Assembly: GCA_910574205.1 (NCBI GenBank)
Contig: CAJSYJ010000002.1
Location: forward strand, 398,930 to 462,929
Length of the DNA stretch: 64,000 nt
From: Bacteroidales bacterium
GTDB taxonomy: Bacteria > Bacteroidota > Bacteroidia > Bacteroidales > Rikenellaceae
Direction of reading: 5' to 3'
Every line of letters starts with the position of its first letter. The stretch's first letter is position 1. Position numbers and translations under genes: made by a program. The notes beneath the pieces were generated by a model. The model was not told where the DNA came from, ran no database searches, and was given only the letters and a program-made list of their open reading frames with translations. Positions 1 to 8,392 of this stretch are shown here, in pieces.

Positions 1-14
1 TATATGCCAGATAC

Positions 15-47
15 AACAGCGGCGCCATTGAGCGCCGCTGTTTTTGC
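15..47 (+). terminator. Intrinsic terminator of an upstream gene outside the window
   Basis: An 11-bp perfect stem (15-25 with 32-42), loop of 6, is followed by a T-rich stretch. It probably ends a gene lying left of the window. Confidence 0.75.
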
Positions 48-78
48 AAAATTTTTTGAAAAAATTTTTCGTTATTTG

Positions 79-110
79 CTTGCACAGTAAAAATATTCGC
101 CGTATATTTG
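79..110 (+). promoter_or_regulatory. Bacteroidetes-type promoter of tRNA-Arg
   Basis: CTTG at 79-82 and TATATTTG at 103-110 are 20 bases apart, matching the -33/-7 pattern of the primary sigma factor of Bacteroidetes. The tRNA starts 21 bases after the -7 box. Confidence 0.7.
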
Positions 111-131
111 CACTCGCAAAAGCAAAGGAAT

Positions 132-205
132 GGCTCCGTAGCTCAACTGAATAGAGTACTTGACTACGGATCAAGCGGTTACAGGTTTGAATCCTGTCGG
201 AGTCA
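132..205 (+). tRNA. tRNA-Arg (anticodon ACG)
   Basis: A cloverleaf of 74 nt can be folded by eye: acceptor GGCTCCG with CGGAGTC, D stem GCTC/GAGT, anticodon stem CTTGA/TCAAG around loop CTACGGA, and a T arm containing GGTTTGAATCC. The anticodon is ACG, which TadA would convert to ICG to read CGU, CGC and CGA. The 3' CCA is not encoded, so it must be added after transcription. It stands alone between its own promoter and terminator. Confidence 0.93.
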
Positions 206-210
206 CAAAG

Positions 211-240
211 CGATCGTCTGAACAAGACGGTCGTTTTTGT
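211..240 (+). terminator. Terminator of tRNA-Arg
   Basis: A 9-bp stem (211-219 with 225-233, one G-T pair) with a 5-base loop is followed by TTTTTGTTTT. It lies five bases after the tRNA. Confidence 0.8.
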
Positions 241-331
241 TTTATACGGTGCCATATCGTGCATTATCGCGGCAGTTCGCTTTCGAATCTCAATTTTATA
301 TTGTATATTTACAGAGCTTATTACTCTACGT

Positions 332-2773
332 ATGAAAGGTCTGCTGCTCGCCACGGCTCTGCTTGCGTCCTCGGTTGCGGTTGCTACAGCACAACGCATC
401 GAGGAAGATTTCATGCGCTACAAGATCGAGACCGACGAGAACGAACAGCCGCACCCGATACTCATCCCCGACACGACCGTATTCTACCGTCCGACGATGC
501 CCTACGACAACGGCGCCATGCAACGTGCGGAGTATGCGCTGTGGTTTGTCGACTGCTCGCGGCGCGGTGTCGCACCGTCCGAGCGGCAGACGGTCTGCGG
601 CGGTGTCGAGATCGGATATCGCGCCGGCAGGCTCCTCGGCGCGCTTCGCGTCGACCGCACGTCGCAGGCCGGCATCCTCTCCGGAAAAACGTCCGCAGGC
701 GGCGCGGGCGGCATGGAGGAGTATTCGGCAGGAGGAGACGCACCCTTCGACGAGCAGCGCATAACACTCGAAGCCTCGGGTCGCGGCTATCTGGGCGGCA
801 TCCGCTACTTCGCCGCATACGGTCTGCGCCGCGAATGGACTCTTACCGTATACGCCGCCTTGCGCGGCGGACGCGACATCTACGCTGACGGCGTATTCGC
901 CAACACGGCCGACATGGCATTACGCGCCGTAAAGCGCTTCGACAACGACGCCACGCTGTCGCTCGCCCTGCTGCTGCCGCTCTCGAAGCGTGGCTTGCGG
1001 CAGGCCGCCGCCGAGGAGGTGTTCCGGCTTACGGGCGACAATCTCTACAACCCCGCCTGGGGCATGCAGTCGGGCAAGATGCGCAGCGCGCGTGTAAGGC
1101 GCTCGGCCGACCCGGCGCTGCTACTCTCGTCGGAGATTCCCGCAGGACGCCGCGCACGGCTGACCGCCACCCTGCTGCTCTCGCTGCCGCGTTACAGTCT
1201 CTCCATGCCGGCTTGGTTCGATGCCGAGACGCCGCAGCCAGACCACTATCGCAATCTGCCCTCCTACTTCACGGACAAGGCCGCTGCCGCCGTCGTGCGG
1301 GATGTATGGAGCAGCGGCGACATGAGATATACGCAGATCGACTGGCACGAAATGTACGCCCGCAACGCACTTCGCGGCGAGCGCGGTGCAGCCTATGTCA
1401 TCGAGCGCCGGACAGAGATATCGATGCGCCTCGCCGCTGCGGCAACGGTCGAGACCACGCCGCGCGAAGGACTCGCGATACGTTACGGCATCCGCACCGG
1501 ATACGAATGCAGCCGCCGGTTCAAACGCATGGACGACCTGCTGGGCGCAACGTTTCTTCTCGACCGCGACTGCTATCTGGTCGACGACGACACCTTCGGC
1601 AACATGTTGCAGAACGACCTGCGCCACCCCGACCGCCGCATCGGCAAGGGCGACCGCTTCGGCTACGACTACAATCTTACTCAGAGACATCTCGGCATCT
1701 GCGTCATGGCCATATGGCGCCGCGGGCGTTCGGAGCTGCATGCCGCGGCCGAGTTGTCGAGTCTGAGCGTAGGCCGGCGCGGGTATTTCGAAAAGGAGCT
1801 CTTCGCGGGCAACGGCTCCTACGGCCGCTCGAAGCGCATCGTCTTCGCACCGTATACGTTGAAAGCCGCGTGGCACCATGCGCTCACGCCGCGCCACGGC
1901 ATCACGCTCGCAGCCGTCGCGGCGGCCGCGGCACCGGAGGCGGACGACATATTCCTGCAAACGCAGTATAACAACCGCACGACCGACCGGCCGCGCACGT
2001 CTATCCTCCTTGGCGGCGAGGCGGCATACCGCTTCCACTCCCCGACAGTCGATATCCACCTGACGGGGTTCGCCACGCTGTCGCGCCGCGAGAGCCGCAT
2101 CCTGCACTCATACGACGATATGTCGGGCGCATACTCCGATATTGCGATCGACGATATCGAACGTCTCGGCACGGGCATCGAGGCCGCGGCGACTGTCCGC
2201 TACTCGCGTCGCTGGCAGTCGGCATTCGCATTCACAGCCGCCTCTTACCGCTACGCGGCCGATCCGGCGGTAACCCTATACGACGACCGCGACAACTCCG
2301 TCATCTCGACCTCGCGCAGTCGCATGACCGGCTGCCGCACGGGAGCGCCGCAGCTCACGGCATACGCCGACGTGGCGTGGTACCCCGCAGGCGGGTGGTC
2401 GCTGCGCATGTCGATGCAGTACGCCGGCTCGCGGCATGTCGAGCCGTCGGCCGTAAGGCGCACCGAGCGGCTGGTGGCGACGGCCGGCTCCGAGGAGCGG
2501 CGCGAAGAGATGATGCACCAGCAACGGCTGCCCGACGCCGCGAGCGTCGATGCAAGCGTGGCAAAGACATTCGCCTTCGGCCGCTCGGAGCTGCGGATCA
2601 TGCTCTCAGTCAGAAATCTGACTAATGCCGGCGATATAGTCTACGCAGGCCGCGAGCAGAACCGCGTGCGGCGCTACACGGCCGGCGATATGACCCACTA
2701 CCGGCCGTTCGACAACCTTCTCACTTATGCCTATCCGCGCACCTATTATATCTCCGTGGGCTGGTCGTTCTGA
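332..2773 (+). CDS. TonB-dependent-receptor-like outer membrane beta-barrel protein
   Basis: 813 aa. It starts with a Sec signal peptide (cleavage likely near residue 20, ATA-Q). It has the alternating, Tyr/Arg-rich sequence of a large outer-membrane barrel and ends in the aromatic YYISVGWSF that serves as a barrel-assembly signal. A segment near residues 229-246 (NPAWG...GK.R..RV) resembles one seen in plain TonB-dependent receptors of Bacteroidales that lack a SusD partner. I do not recognise a carboxypeptidase-regulatory domain, a TonB box or a canonical plug, so the transporter role is inferred. The ligand is unknown. The ATG is the first after a weak TATATTTA box at 304-311. The gene appears to be monocistronic, since the next gene has its own promoter. 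Confidence 0.65.
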   Translation: MKGLLLATALLASSVAVATAQRIEEDFMRYKIETDENEQPHPILIPDTTVFYRPTMPYDNGAMQRAEYALWFVDCSRRGVAPSERQTVCGGVEIGYRAGRLLGALRVDRTSQAGILSGKTSAGGAGGMEEYSAGGDAPFDEQRITLEASGRGYLGGIRYFAAYGLRREWTLTVYAALRGGRDIYADGVFANTADMALRAVKRFDNDATLSLALLLPLSKRGLRQAAAEEVFRLTGDNLYNPAWGMQSGKMRSARVRRSADPALLLSSEIPAGRRARLTATLLLSLPRYSLSMPAWFDAETPQPDHYRNLPSYFTDKAAAAVVRDVWSSGDMRYTQIDWHEMYARNALRGERGAAYVIERRTEISMRLAAAATVETTPREGLAIRYGIRTGYECSRRFKRMDDLLGATFLLDRDCYLVDDDTFGNMLQNDLRHPDRRIGKGDRFGYDYNLTQRHLGICVMAIWRRGRSELHAAAELSSLSVGRRGYFEKELFAGNGSYGRSKRIVFAPYTLKAAWHHALTPRHGITLAAVAAAAAPEADDIFLQTQYNNRTTDRPRTSILLGGEAAYRFHSPTVDIHLTGFATLSRRESRILHSYDDMSGAYSDIAIDDIERLGTGIEAAATVRYSRRWQSAFAFTAASYRYAADPAVTLYDDRDNSVISTSRSRMTGCRTGAPQLTAYADVAWYPAGGWSLRMSMQYAGSRHVEPSAVRRTERLVATAGSEERREEMMHQQRLPDAASVDASVAKTFAFGRSELRIMLSVRNLTNAGDIVYAGREQNRVRRYTAGDMTHYRPFDNLLTYAYPRTYYISVGWSF

Positions 2774-2810
2774 AAGATTCGTCCGCCGAACAGCCCGCAC
2801 AGGCCAAAAT

Positions 2811-2851
2811 GCGAGTAAACTTGCTTTTACACTCGCTTATGATTATCTTTG
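2811..2851 (+). promoter_or_regulatory. Promoter of obgE with the conserved-spacer motif
   Basis: TTG at 2821-2823, a 20-base spacer (CTTTTACACTCGCTTATGAT) and TATCTTTG at 2844-2851. An imperfect palindrome GCGAGTAAACTTGC overlaps the -33 element. The same arrangement occurs at 21029-21059 and twice on the minus strand near 48472-48575. Confidence 0.7.
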
Positions 2852-2915
2852 CGGAATCATTACAGCATGCGCCGCAAACGGCGCTGCGGCACACGGTGCA
2901 TAAAACACGAAGAAT

Positions 2916-3911
2916 ATGGCAGGATCGAATTTCGTAGATTACGTCAAGATATTCGCCCGCTCGGGTCACGGCGGCGCAGGCTCGGCACACTTCCGACGCG
3001 AGAAGTTCGTCGCGTTCGGCGGTCCGGACGGCGGCGACGGCGGCAAGGGAGGCAGCATAATATTGCAGGGCGACAGCCAGTACTGGACCTTGATACACCT
3101 CAAATACCAGCGTCACCAGTTCGCCGAGGACGGCCAGAACGGCTCGGGAGCCCGCTCGACGGGAGCTGACGCCAAGGATATCGTACTGCCCGTGCCGCTG
3201 GGCACGGTGGCGCGCAACGCCGAAACGGGCGAGGTCGTAGGCGAAGTCACGGCCGACGGCGACAGGCTCGTGCTGCTCAAAGGCGGCCGCGGCGGTCTGG
3301 GCAACTGGCATTTCAAGACCGCGACCAATCAGGCGCCGCGCTATGCCCAGCCGGGCGAGGAGGGCGCCGAAGGGGCGTTCATCCTCGAATTGAAGGTGCT
3401 GGCCGACGTGGGTCTGGTAGGCTTCCCCAATGCCGGCAAAAGCACGCTTCTGTCGGTGGTGTCGGCAGCCAAGCCCAAGATAGCCAACTACGCCTTCACG
3501 ACTCTCGAACCCAACCTCGGCATCGTCTCGGTGCGCGACGACCACTCGTTCGTCATGGCCGACATACCGGGCATCATCGAGGGTGCGCACGAGGGCCGTG
3601 GTCTCGGCACGCGCTTCCTGCGCCATATCGAGCGCAACTCGGTGCTTCTGTTCATGATCCCTGCCGACAGCGACGACATAGCGGCCGACTACGACGTATT
3701 GTTGGGCGAGCTGTCGCAGTACAATCCCGAGCTGCTCGACAAGCAGCGGCTTCTGGCCGTCACGAAGTGCGACATGCTCGACGACGAGCTTATCGAACAG
3801 ATGCGCAGCAGCCTGCCCGAGGGCATCGGGTCGGTGTTCATATCGTCGGTCTCGGGACTCAACATCGCCCGGCTGAAAGACATGCTGTGGGCGGCGCTGC
3901 AAGAGAAATAA
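2916..3911 (+). CDS. obgE: GTPase Obg/CgtA, ribosome assembly and stress GTPase
   Basis: 331 aa. The glycine-rich Obg fold covers residues 1-160 ([29 protein letters not shown]). The G domain follows: P-loop GFPNAGKST near 169, switch [14 protein letters not shown], base-recognition TKCD and G5 ISSVSG. The C-terminal Obg extension of some lineages is absent, as is common in Bacteroidetes. The family binds the large ribosomal subunit and acts in 50S maturation and (p)ppGpp-linked growth control in the cytoplasm. The ATG lies 65 bases after a clear -7 box and is followed directly by the conserved [11 protein letters not shown] hairpin follows the stop codon. Confidence 0.97.
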   Translation: MAGSNFVDYVKIFARSGHGGAGSAHFRREKFVAFGGPDGGDGGKGGSIILQGDSQYWTLIHLKYQRHQFAEDGQNGSGARSTGADAKDIVLPVPLGTVARNAETGEVVGEVTADGDRLVLLKGGRGGLGNWHFKTATNQAPRYAQPGEEGAEGAFILELKVLADVGLVGFPNAGKSTLLSVVSAAKPKIANYAFTTLEPNLGIVSVRDDHSFVMADIPGIIEGAHEGRGLGTRFLRHIERNSVLLFMIPADSDDIAADYDVLLGELSQYNPELLDKQRLLAVTKCDMLDDELIEQMRSSLPEGIGSVFISSVSGLNIARLKDMLWAALQEK

Positions 3912-3934
3912 CTACTGCAATATACATTATGAAT

Positions 3935-3966
3935 ATACGCTGTCCTGTTCGGGACAGCGTATGTTT
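3935..3966. terminator. Bidirectional terminator between obgE and the serB operon
   Basis: An 11-bp perfect stem (3935-3945 with 3952-3962), loop TGTTCG, lies between two convergent genes and is followed by GTTTTC on the plus strand. Confidence 0.7.
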
Positions 3967-4731
3967 TCAATACTCTATAATCCGGTAATTGGATATGCGG
4001 AACGTATATTCGCCGTTGAAATAGTCCACGATGCCGTAAGCGCGGAACCGACCCTCCGGCACTATATCGCCGGCATATTCGGCATCGCCCGGCGTGAAGA
4101 TCGAGAGCGTGTCGCCCTCCTCATCGACAAAGCGGCGGCAGGTATCCACAAAACGGTGCGTCAGAGGATCGGTGTCGCACCACCGCATGCCGCGCTCCTG
4201 CTCCACGACGGCAAGTCGGTCGAACATCGCATAACGCGATATATCGGCATGCGACAAACAGCCCGCCCTCAACTCGGCCGCCTCGGGAGGCGACTCTGCA
4301 TCGAGCGATACTTCGAAGCGCGAGTCGATGTCGCGCTCGGCTATACGGTCGACGCAGTAAACGCCGGTCGGCGGCGCACCCAACACTATCTTGCCGCCGT
4401 AGTCGCCCAGCGCCAGCATGTTGCAATGTATCGTCACTTGGCAATATAGCGGCAGCAACACGTCGATGCGACGCGAATCGACGGCTATCTCGATGCCGCC
4501 GCTGCCGTCGTCTACAACCGCACAGCGGCTGAACTCCGACAGTTTGTCCGTGGCCACGACACGTCCCGTGAGGATCATATCGCCGCGAATAACCACCGAC
4601 GGGGATGTACACAACGATTTGGCGTATGCAATCGATACCCGCGCCGGATAGTCGCCGGTAGCCGAGCCGGCCGAGCACCCCGCACAGAGCCATGCGGCGG
4701 CAAGGCTAATGCACGATGCAATCCTCCTCAT
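3967..4731 (-). CDS. DUF5689-like lipoprotein (second of a tandem pair)
   Basis: 254 aa. The N-terminus is a lipoprotein signal with lipobox CAGC around residues 16-19, so the protein is probably anchored in the periplasm or on the outer membrane. The body contains phrases typical of DUF5689/OB-fold modules (DMILTGRVVATDK, AVVDDGSGGIEIAV, RAYGIVDYFNGEYTFRI). No catalytic residues stand out and no function is known to me. It overlaps the preceding gene by 26 bases, implying translational coupling, and it is last in the serB operon. Confidence 0.6.
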   Translation of the reverse strand: MRRIASCISLAAAWLCAGCSAGSATGDYPARVSIAYAKSLCTSPSVVIRGDMILTGRVVATDKLSEFSRCAVVDDGSGGIEIAVDSRRIDVLLPLYCQVTIHCNMLALGDYGGKIVLGAPPTGVYCVDRIAERDIDSRFEVSLDAESPPEAAELRAGCLSHADISRYAMFDRLAVVEQERGMRWCDTDPLTHRFVDTCRRFVDEEGDTLSIFTPGDAEYAGDIVPEGRFRAYGIVDYFNGEYTFRISNYRIIEY

Positions 4732-5506
4732 ATCTCATTTTGAGCTGGTAGCACTCGGCACTGCCGCCGGCTGTGCCGTATTGGAGGATACCGACAAGCG
4801 ACACTTCGCCGCGGGGAACGGCGTTGTCGGCATAGGCCGCATAAGGGCGGGTATATACTATTATCGAATCGCCCGCCAAGTCTTTGAATAGAGCATATCC
4901 GCTCCACACGGCAGGCAAGCCGTCATCTCCGGCATCCCCGGCCGGCTGAGACAGACGCAGCGCATCGAGACGTACGAGCCGGCCGCACAATTCGCCGGAC
5001 AGATCGCTAAACTCCGCCGAAAAAGGCTCGACGCGGTCTATGCCGTCTCCGCGCGCCACATGCTCTTCGAGTATCGCCCGCACGGGAAAGTAGTCGGTGG
5101 CATAGCTGCTGCCGGGAGCCGGCATCCGTCCTATCTGCATCACGCCGCGACTGCACCCCAGAGCGCAGCCCCGCAGCCGTATCGCCACGGCCGCACCCTC
5201 GGGATACGACGCATCGAGACGGGTCAGCCCCGCCATGACCTCGACGGCGCCCTGCCCGTCCTCTACCGTAAAACTCTTGTAAAAATTGCCGTCGGCATCG
5301 GCCGACGTGATACGCCCGACCACTATCAGATCATCCTCTATCGGCCGAGTACGGCCGTCGTAAAGCTCTCGCAACGTCGCCATGCCGCAGTTGGCACGCG
5401 GCAGCGGCGACTCGACATCGGGCGGCGGTGCCGTGTCGTAACAACCGGCACAGAGCACGAAAGCCGCCGCCAGCAATACGCCGGCTACTGTTTCTTTTCG
5501 ATCCAT
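4706..5506 (-). CDS. DUF5689-like lipoprotein (first of a tandem pair)
   Basis: 266 aa from the ATG at 5506. Upstream in-frame codons run antisense-like through serB, while this ATG is followed by a lipoprotein signal with lipobox LCAGC near residue 21. The body repeats the pattern of its downstream neighbour (DLIVVGRITSADADGNFYKSFTVEDGQGAVEV), which I read as DUF5689, and each half resembles a small beta-barrel fold. It overlaps the end of serB by 22 bases and the next gene by 26, so the three are one operon. The pair most likely arose by duplication. The role is unknown, possibly surface binding. Confidence 0.6.
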   Translation of the reverse strand: MDRKETVAGVLLAAAFVLCAGCYDTAPPPDVESPLPRANCGMATLRELYDGRTRPIEDDLIVVGRITSADADGNFYKSFTVEDGQGAVEVMAGLTRLDASYPEGAAVAIRLRGCALGCSRGVMQIGRMPAPGSSYATDYFPVRAILEEHVARGDGIDRVEPFSAEFSDLSGELCGRLVRLDALRLSQPAGDAGDDGLPAVWSGYALFKDLAGDSIIVYTRPYAAYADNAVPRGEVSLVGILQYGTAGGSAECYQLKMRYEEDCIVH

Positions 5507-6711
5507 GAATCCTTCAACCCGAGGAAGTATAGAATGCCGTCCAGGCCGATCGTCGAGATCGACTGCTTGGCCGTGGCCTTGACCTTGGGTTTGGCGTGAA
5601 ATGCGATGCCCAGACCCGCCAGATCGAGCATCGGCAGATCGTTGGCACCGTCGCCCACGGCTATGGACTGCTGTATGTCGATATTCTCGAACTGGCACAA
5701 CAGCCTCAGAAGCTCGGCCTTGCGGCGTCCGTCGACTATCTCGCCGAGGTAGCGTCCCGTCAGCTTGCCGTTCTCGATCTCCAACTCGTTGGCATACACA
5801 TAGTCGAAGCCGTACTTCTGACGCAGATAGTTGCCGAAGTATGTAAAGCCGCCCGAGAGAATGGCCGTCTTGTAACCTACGCGTTTGAGAATGGTCATCA
5901 TGCGGTCGACGCCCTCGGTAATGGGCAGCTTCTGCGCGATGTCGGCCATGACCGACTCGTCGAGCCCCTTCAACAGCGCGACGCGCTCCTTGAAGCTCTC
6001 GCAGAAATCGATCTCGCCGCGCATGGCGCGCTCGGTAATCTCGCGCACCTTATCGCCCACGCCGGCACGCTCGGCCAGCTCGTCGATGACCTCCGTCTCG
6101 ATGAGCGTCGAGTCCATATCGAAACATATCAGGCGGCGCGAGCGGCGGAATATGCCGTCCTTCTGGAACGATATGTCGATCTGTCCGGTGTTGGTCAGTT
6201 CGAGAAAGGCGTTCTGCATGGCGCTCTTGTCGGCCGGAGTACCGCGCACCGAAAACTCTATGCACGACTTGGGCGCCCGCTCGTCCTCGTGCAGCGGCAC
6301 GCGGCCGGTCAGGCGGTTGATAGAGTCGATATTGAGCCCCTGGCACGTTATGGCCTTCGTGACGTGGGCTATGTGGCGCGCCGTGACCTGCCGCCCCAGC
6401 AGCGTTATTATATAGCGGTTCTTGCCCTGCCTCGCGACCCAATCGTTGTACTCCTCCTCGGCGATAGGCGTGAAACGTATGTTGATATCCATCTCCGAAG
6501 CCTTGAACAGCAGATCCTTCATGATGAAGCCCGACTTGTCCGAGGTGGTTTTGAACAGTATGCCCATAGTCAGCGAACGGTGGATGTTGGCCTGTCCGAT
6601 GTCGAGGATGAATGCGTCGTACCGCGCCAGTATCTCGGTCAGCGACGATGTCATGCCGGGCTTGTCCTCGCCCGAAATATTTATCTGGATTATTTCGACG
6701 TTGTTCTCCAT
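5485..6711 (-). CDS. serB: Phosphoserine phosphatase SerB with N-terminal ACT-like domains
   Basis: 408 aa. Residues about 1-180 form two ACT-like regulatory domains (INISGEDKPGMTSSL, TLLGRQVTARHIAHVTKAI). The HAD phosphatase domain follows, with nucleophile motif DMDSTLIETE, motif II SGGFTYF and the acidic motif VGDGANDLPML. It removes phosphate from phosphoserine in the last step of serine synthesis. I start at the ATG at 6711, not the upstream in-frame start at 6741, because a -7 box (6739-6746, minus) puts the RNA start downstream of 6741. Two DUF5689 lipoprotein genes overlap its 3' end. Confidence 0.95.
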   Translation of the reverse strand: MENNVEIIQINISGEDKPGMTSSLTEILARYDAFILDIGQANIHRSLTMGILFKTTSDKSGFIMKDLLFKASEMDINIRFTPIAEEEYNDWVARQGKNRYIITLLGRQVTARHIAHVTKAITCQGLNIDSINRLTGRVPLHEDERAPKSCIEFSVRGTPADKSAMQNAFLELTNTGQIDISFQKDGIFRRSRRLICFDMDSTLIETEVIDELAERAGVGDKVREITERAMRGEIDFCESFKERVALLKGLDESVMADIAQKLPITEGVDRMMTILKRVGYKTAILSGGFTYFGNYLRQKYGFDYVYANELEIENGKLTGRYLGEIVDGRRKAELLRLLCQFENIDIQQSIAVGDGANDLPMLDLAGLGIAFHAKPKVKATAKQSISTIGLDGILYFLGLKDSWIEKKQ

Positions 6712-6738
6712 AGAGTCATTGAAATTTAATTGTAGATA

Positions 6739-6777
6739 CAAATATAGTATCTTTTTTACGATTTTTGACTAACTTTG
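6739..6777. promoter_or_regulatory. Divergent promoters of serB and mscS
   Basis: On the minus strand TATATTTG occupies 6739-6746 (serB). On the plus strand TAACTTTG occupies 6770-6777 (mscS). The -33 elements of both are weak. Confidence 0.5.
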
Positions 6778-6804
6778 CATTGTAATGTGTAAACCGCATC
6801 AAAG

Positions 6805-7773
6805 ATGACTCTACCCGACATATCGACCTTCGCCGTCGATGAAAACACGCTCGGAGCACCGGGCAAGGCCGTCGACACGCTTTCGACGGCAGCAGACAAG
6901 GTAACCGGCATAGACGCCATAGAGCAGACGCTGGACCGCGTGACCGGCTTCGACTACGGCTCGTTCTTCATGGATCTGGCCGCCGACGGCGTATGGATAG
7001 TCTTCAAGATATTCGTCGCCATAGCATTCTGGTACGTCGGCCGCTGGCTCATACGCCGCCTTATGGCTTTCCTCAACCGCGTATACGAGCGCCGGGGCGT
7101 CGATCTGTCGCTGCGTTCGTTCCTCTCGGGCGTGGTCAAGGCGCTGACATACGTAGTGCTGGTACTTACGATCGTACAGGTGCTGGGCATCAACACCACC
7201 TCGATCGTCGCCCTGCTGGCCTCGGCAGGTCTGGCCATAGGTATGGCGCTGAGCGGCACCTTGCAGAACTTCGCCGGCGGCGTGATGATACTGCTGTTCC
7301 GCCCCTACAAGGTCGGCGACTACATCATGGCGCAGGGCCAGGCGGGCACCGTAACCGACATCCGCATCTTCTCGACCCAGATACGCACGGTCGACAACCG
7401 TGTGATCTACATACCCAACAACTCGATCTCGACCTCGATCATCGACAACTACTCGCAGGAGAGGCTGCGACGCGTCGATTGGAGCGTGTCGGTGGGTTAC
7501 GGAGTCGACGCCGAGCGTGTCAGGAGCCTGCTGCTGTCGATCATAGCCACCGACGGCCGCGTGGTCGCCGAACCGGCCGCCCCCGTGGTCTACCTCGCCT
7601 CGATGAACGAGAGCTCGGTAACCTTCTCGGCACGCGCATGGGTGCGCAACGCCGACTACTGGGACACCTTCTTCGAGATCAACGAGAAGATATACGGCAC
7701 ACTGCCCGCCGAGGGGATATCGTTCCCCTATCCGAAACTCGACGTAACCATTAATAACAACAATAAAAACTGA
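6805..7773 (+). CDS. mscS: Small-conductance mechanosensitive channel, MscS family
   Basis: 322 aa. After a roughly 60-residue N-terminal extension there are three transmembrane helices. The last is the pore helix with Gly/Ala packing (LLASAGLAIGMALSGTLQNFAGG), running into the MscS beta domain (RPYKVGDYIMAQGQAGTVTDI, DNRVIYIPNNSIS). The family forms heptameric channels in the inner membrane that open on hypo-osmotic swelling. The size is close to the E. coli protein (286 aa) plus the N-terminal extension. The next gene begins two bases after the stop, so the two are co-transcribed. Confidence 0.93.
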   Translation: MTLPDISTFAVDENTLGAPGKAVDTLSTAADKVTGIDAIEQTLDRVTGFDYGSFFMDLAADGVWIVFKIFVAIAFWYVGRWLIRRLMAFLNRVYERRGVDLSLRSFLSGVVKALTYVVLVLTIVQVLGINTTSIVALLASAGLAIGMALSGTLQNFAGGVMILLFRPYKVGDYIMAQGQAGTVTDIRIFSTQIRTVDNRVIYIPNNSISTSIIDNYSQERLRRVDWSVSVGYGVDAERVRSLLLSIIATDGRVVAEPAAPVVYLASMNESSVTFSARAWVRNADYWDTFFEINEKIYGTLPAEGISFPYPKLDVTINNNNKN

Positions 7774-7775
7774 TT

Positions 7776-8195
7776 ATGGAACTGAAAGATATCCTTGCAA
7801 TCTCGGGTCAGCCCGGTCTGTTCAAGTACGTTGCGCAATCGACTCACGGCGTCATCGTCGAGTCGCTTACCAACGGCCGTCGCATGAACGCATCGGCGAC
7901 ATCGCGCGTGAGTGCGCTGACCGAGATTTCGATGTTTACCGAGGGCGACGACATACCTTTGGCAGACGTCTTTACAAATATATACAACTATACCGAGGGT
8001 AAGGAGGCCATTTCGCACAAGGAGTCGCCCGAGAAGATCAAGGCATACTTCGCCGAGGTGCTGCCCGACTACGACCGCGACCGCGTGCACGTGTCGGACA
8101 TGAAGAAGTGCTTCTCGTGGTACAACACCCTCGTCAAGGCGGGCTTTACCGAATTTAAGCTGCCCGAGCAGGCGCAGCCCGAGGCCGAGGAGTAG
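7776..8195 (+). CDS. DUF5606 family cytosolic protein
   Basis: 139 aa, acidic, no signal peptide or membrane segment. The start MELKDILAISGQPGLFKYVAQ and the central DRDRVHVSDMKKCFSWYN are hallmarks of DUF5606, a short Bacteroidetes family of unknown function. It follows mscS by two bases and ends just before a strong terminator, so it is the last gene of a two-gene unit. I know of no experimental role; the pairing with a channel gene may be incidental. Confidence 0.8.
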   Translation: MELKDILAISGQPGLFKYVAQSTHGVIVESLTNGRRMNASATSRVSALTEISMFTEGDDIPLADVFTNIYNYTEGKEAISHKESPEKIKAYFAEVLPDYDRDRVHVSDMKKCFSWYNTLVKAGFTEFKLPEQAQPEAEE

Positions 8196-8219
8196 ATACA
8201 TCCGCCCGATAATACCGAG

Positions 8220-8246
8220 CCGCAGGAGTCCCTCCTGCGGTTTTTT
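8220..8246 (+). terminator. Terminator of mscS-DUF5606
   Basis: A 9-bp perfect stem (8220-8228 with 8232-8240), 3-base loop, followed by six T. Confidence 0.9.
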
Positions 8247-8286
8247 CTATATTGTCGTGCGCAGACGGCGGCCGATACTGCGTTCT

Positions 8287-8320
8287 AAAAAAGGCTGTCC
8301 GAGATATCTCGGACAGCCTT
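8287..8320 (-). terminator. Terminator of der (30-base perfect palindrome)
   Basis: 8291-8320 is a perfect palindrome. On the minus strand it is followed by TTTT, as expected for the end of der. A second perfect palindrome of 16 bases (CCCCGACCGGTCGGGG, 8333-8348) lies closer to der; its role is unclear. Confidence 0.75.
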
Positions 8321-8392
8321 TGTCTGTGCATGCCCCGACCGGTCGGGGACATATATCATGGCGTAACGACGCCGAGGCAACGCCGCTACGGC

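Noticed and set aside
160..888. ORF of 242 codons overlapping tRNA-Arg
   Set aside because: It starts inside the tRNA and runs in another frame of the outer-membrane protein gene; Arg-rich composition is typical of a GC-rich shadow.
2721..3902. 393-codon ORF antisense to obgE
   Set aside because: It mirrors the obgE codons on the opposite strand and shows no motif.
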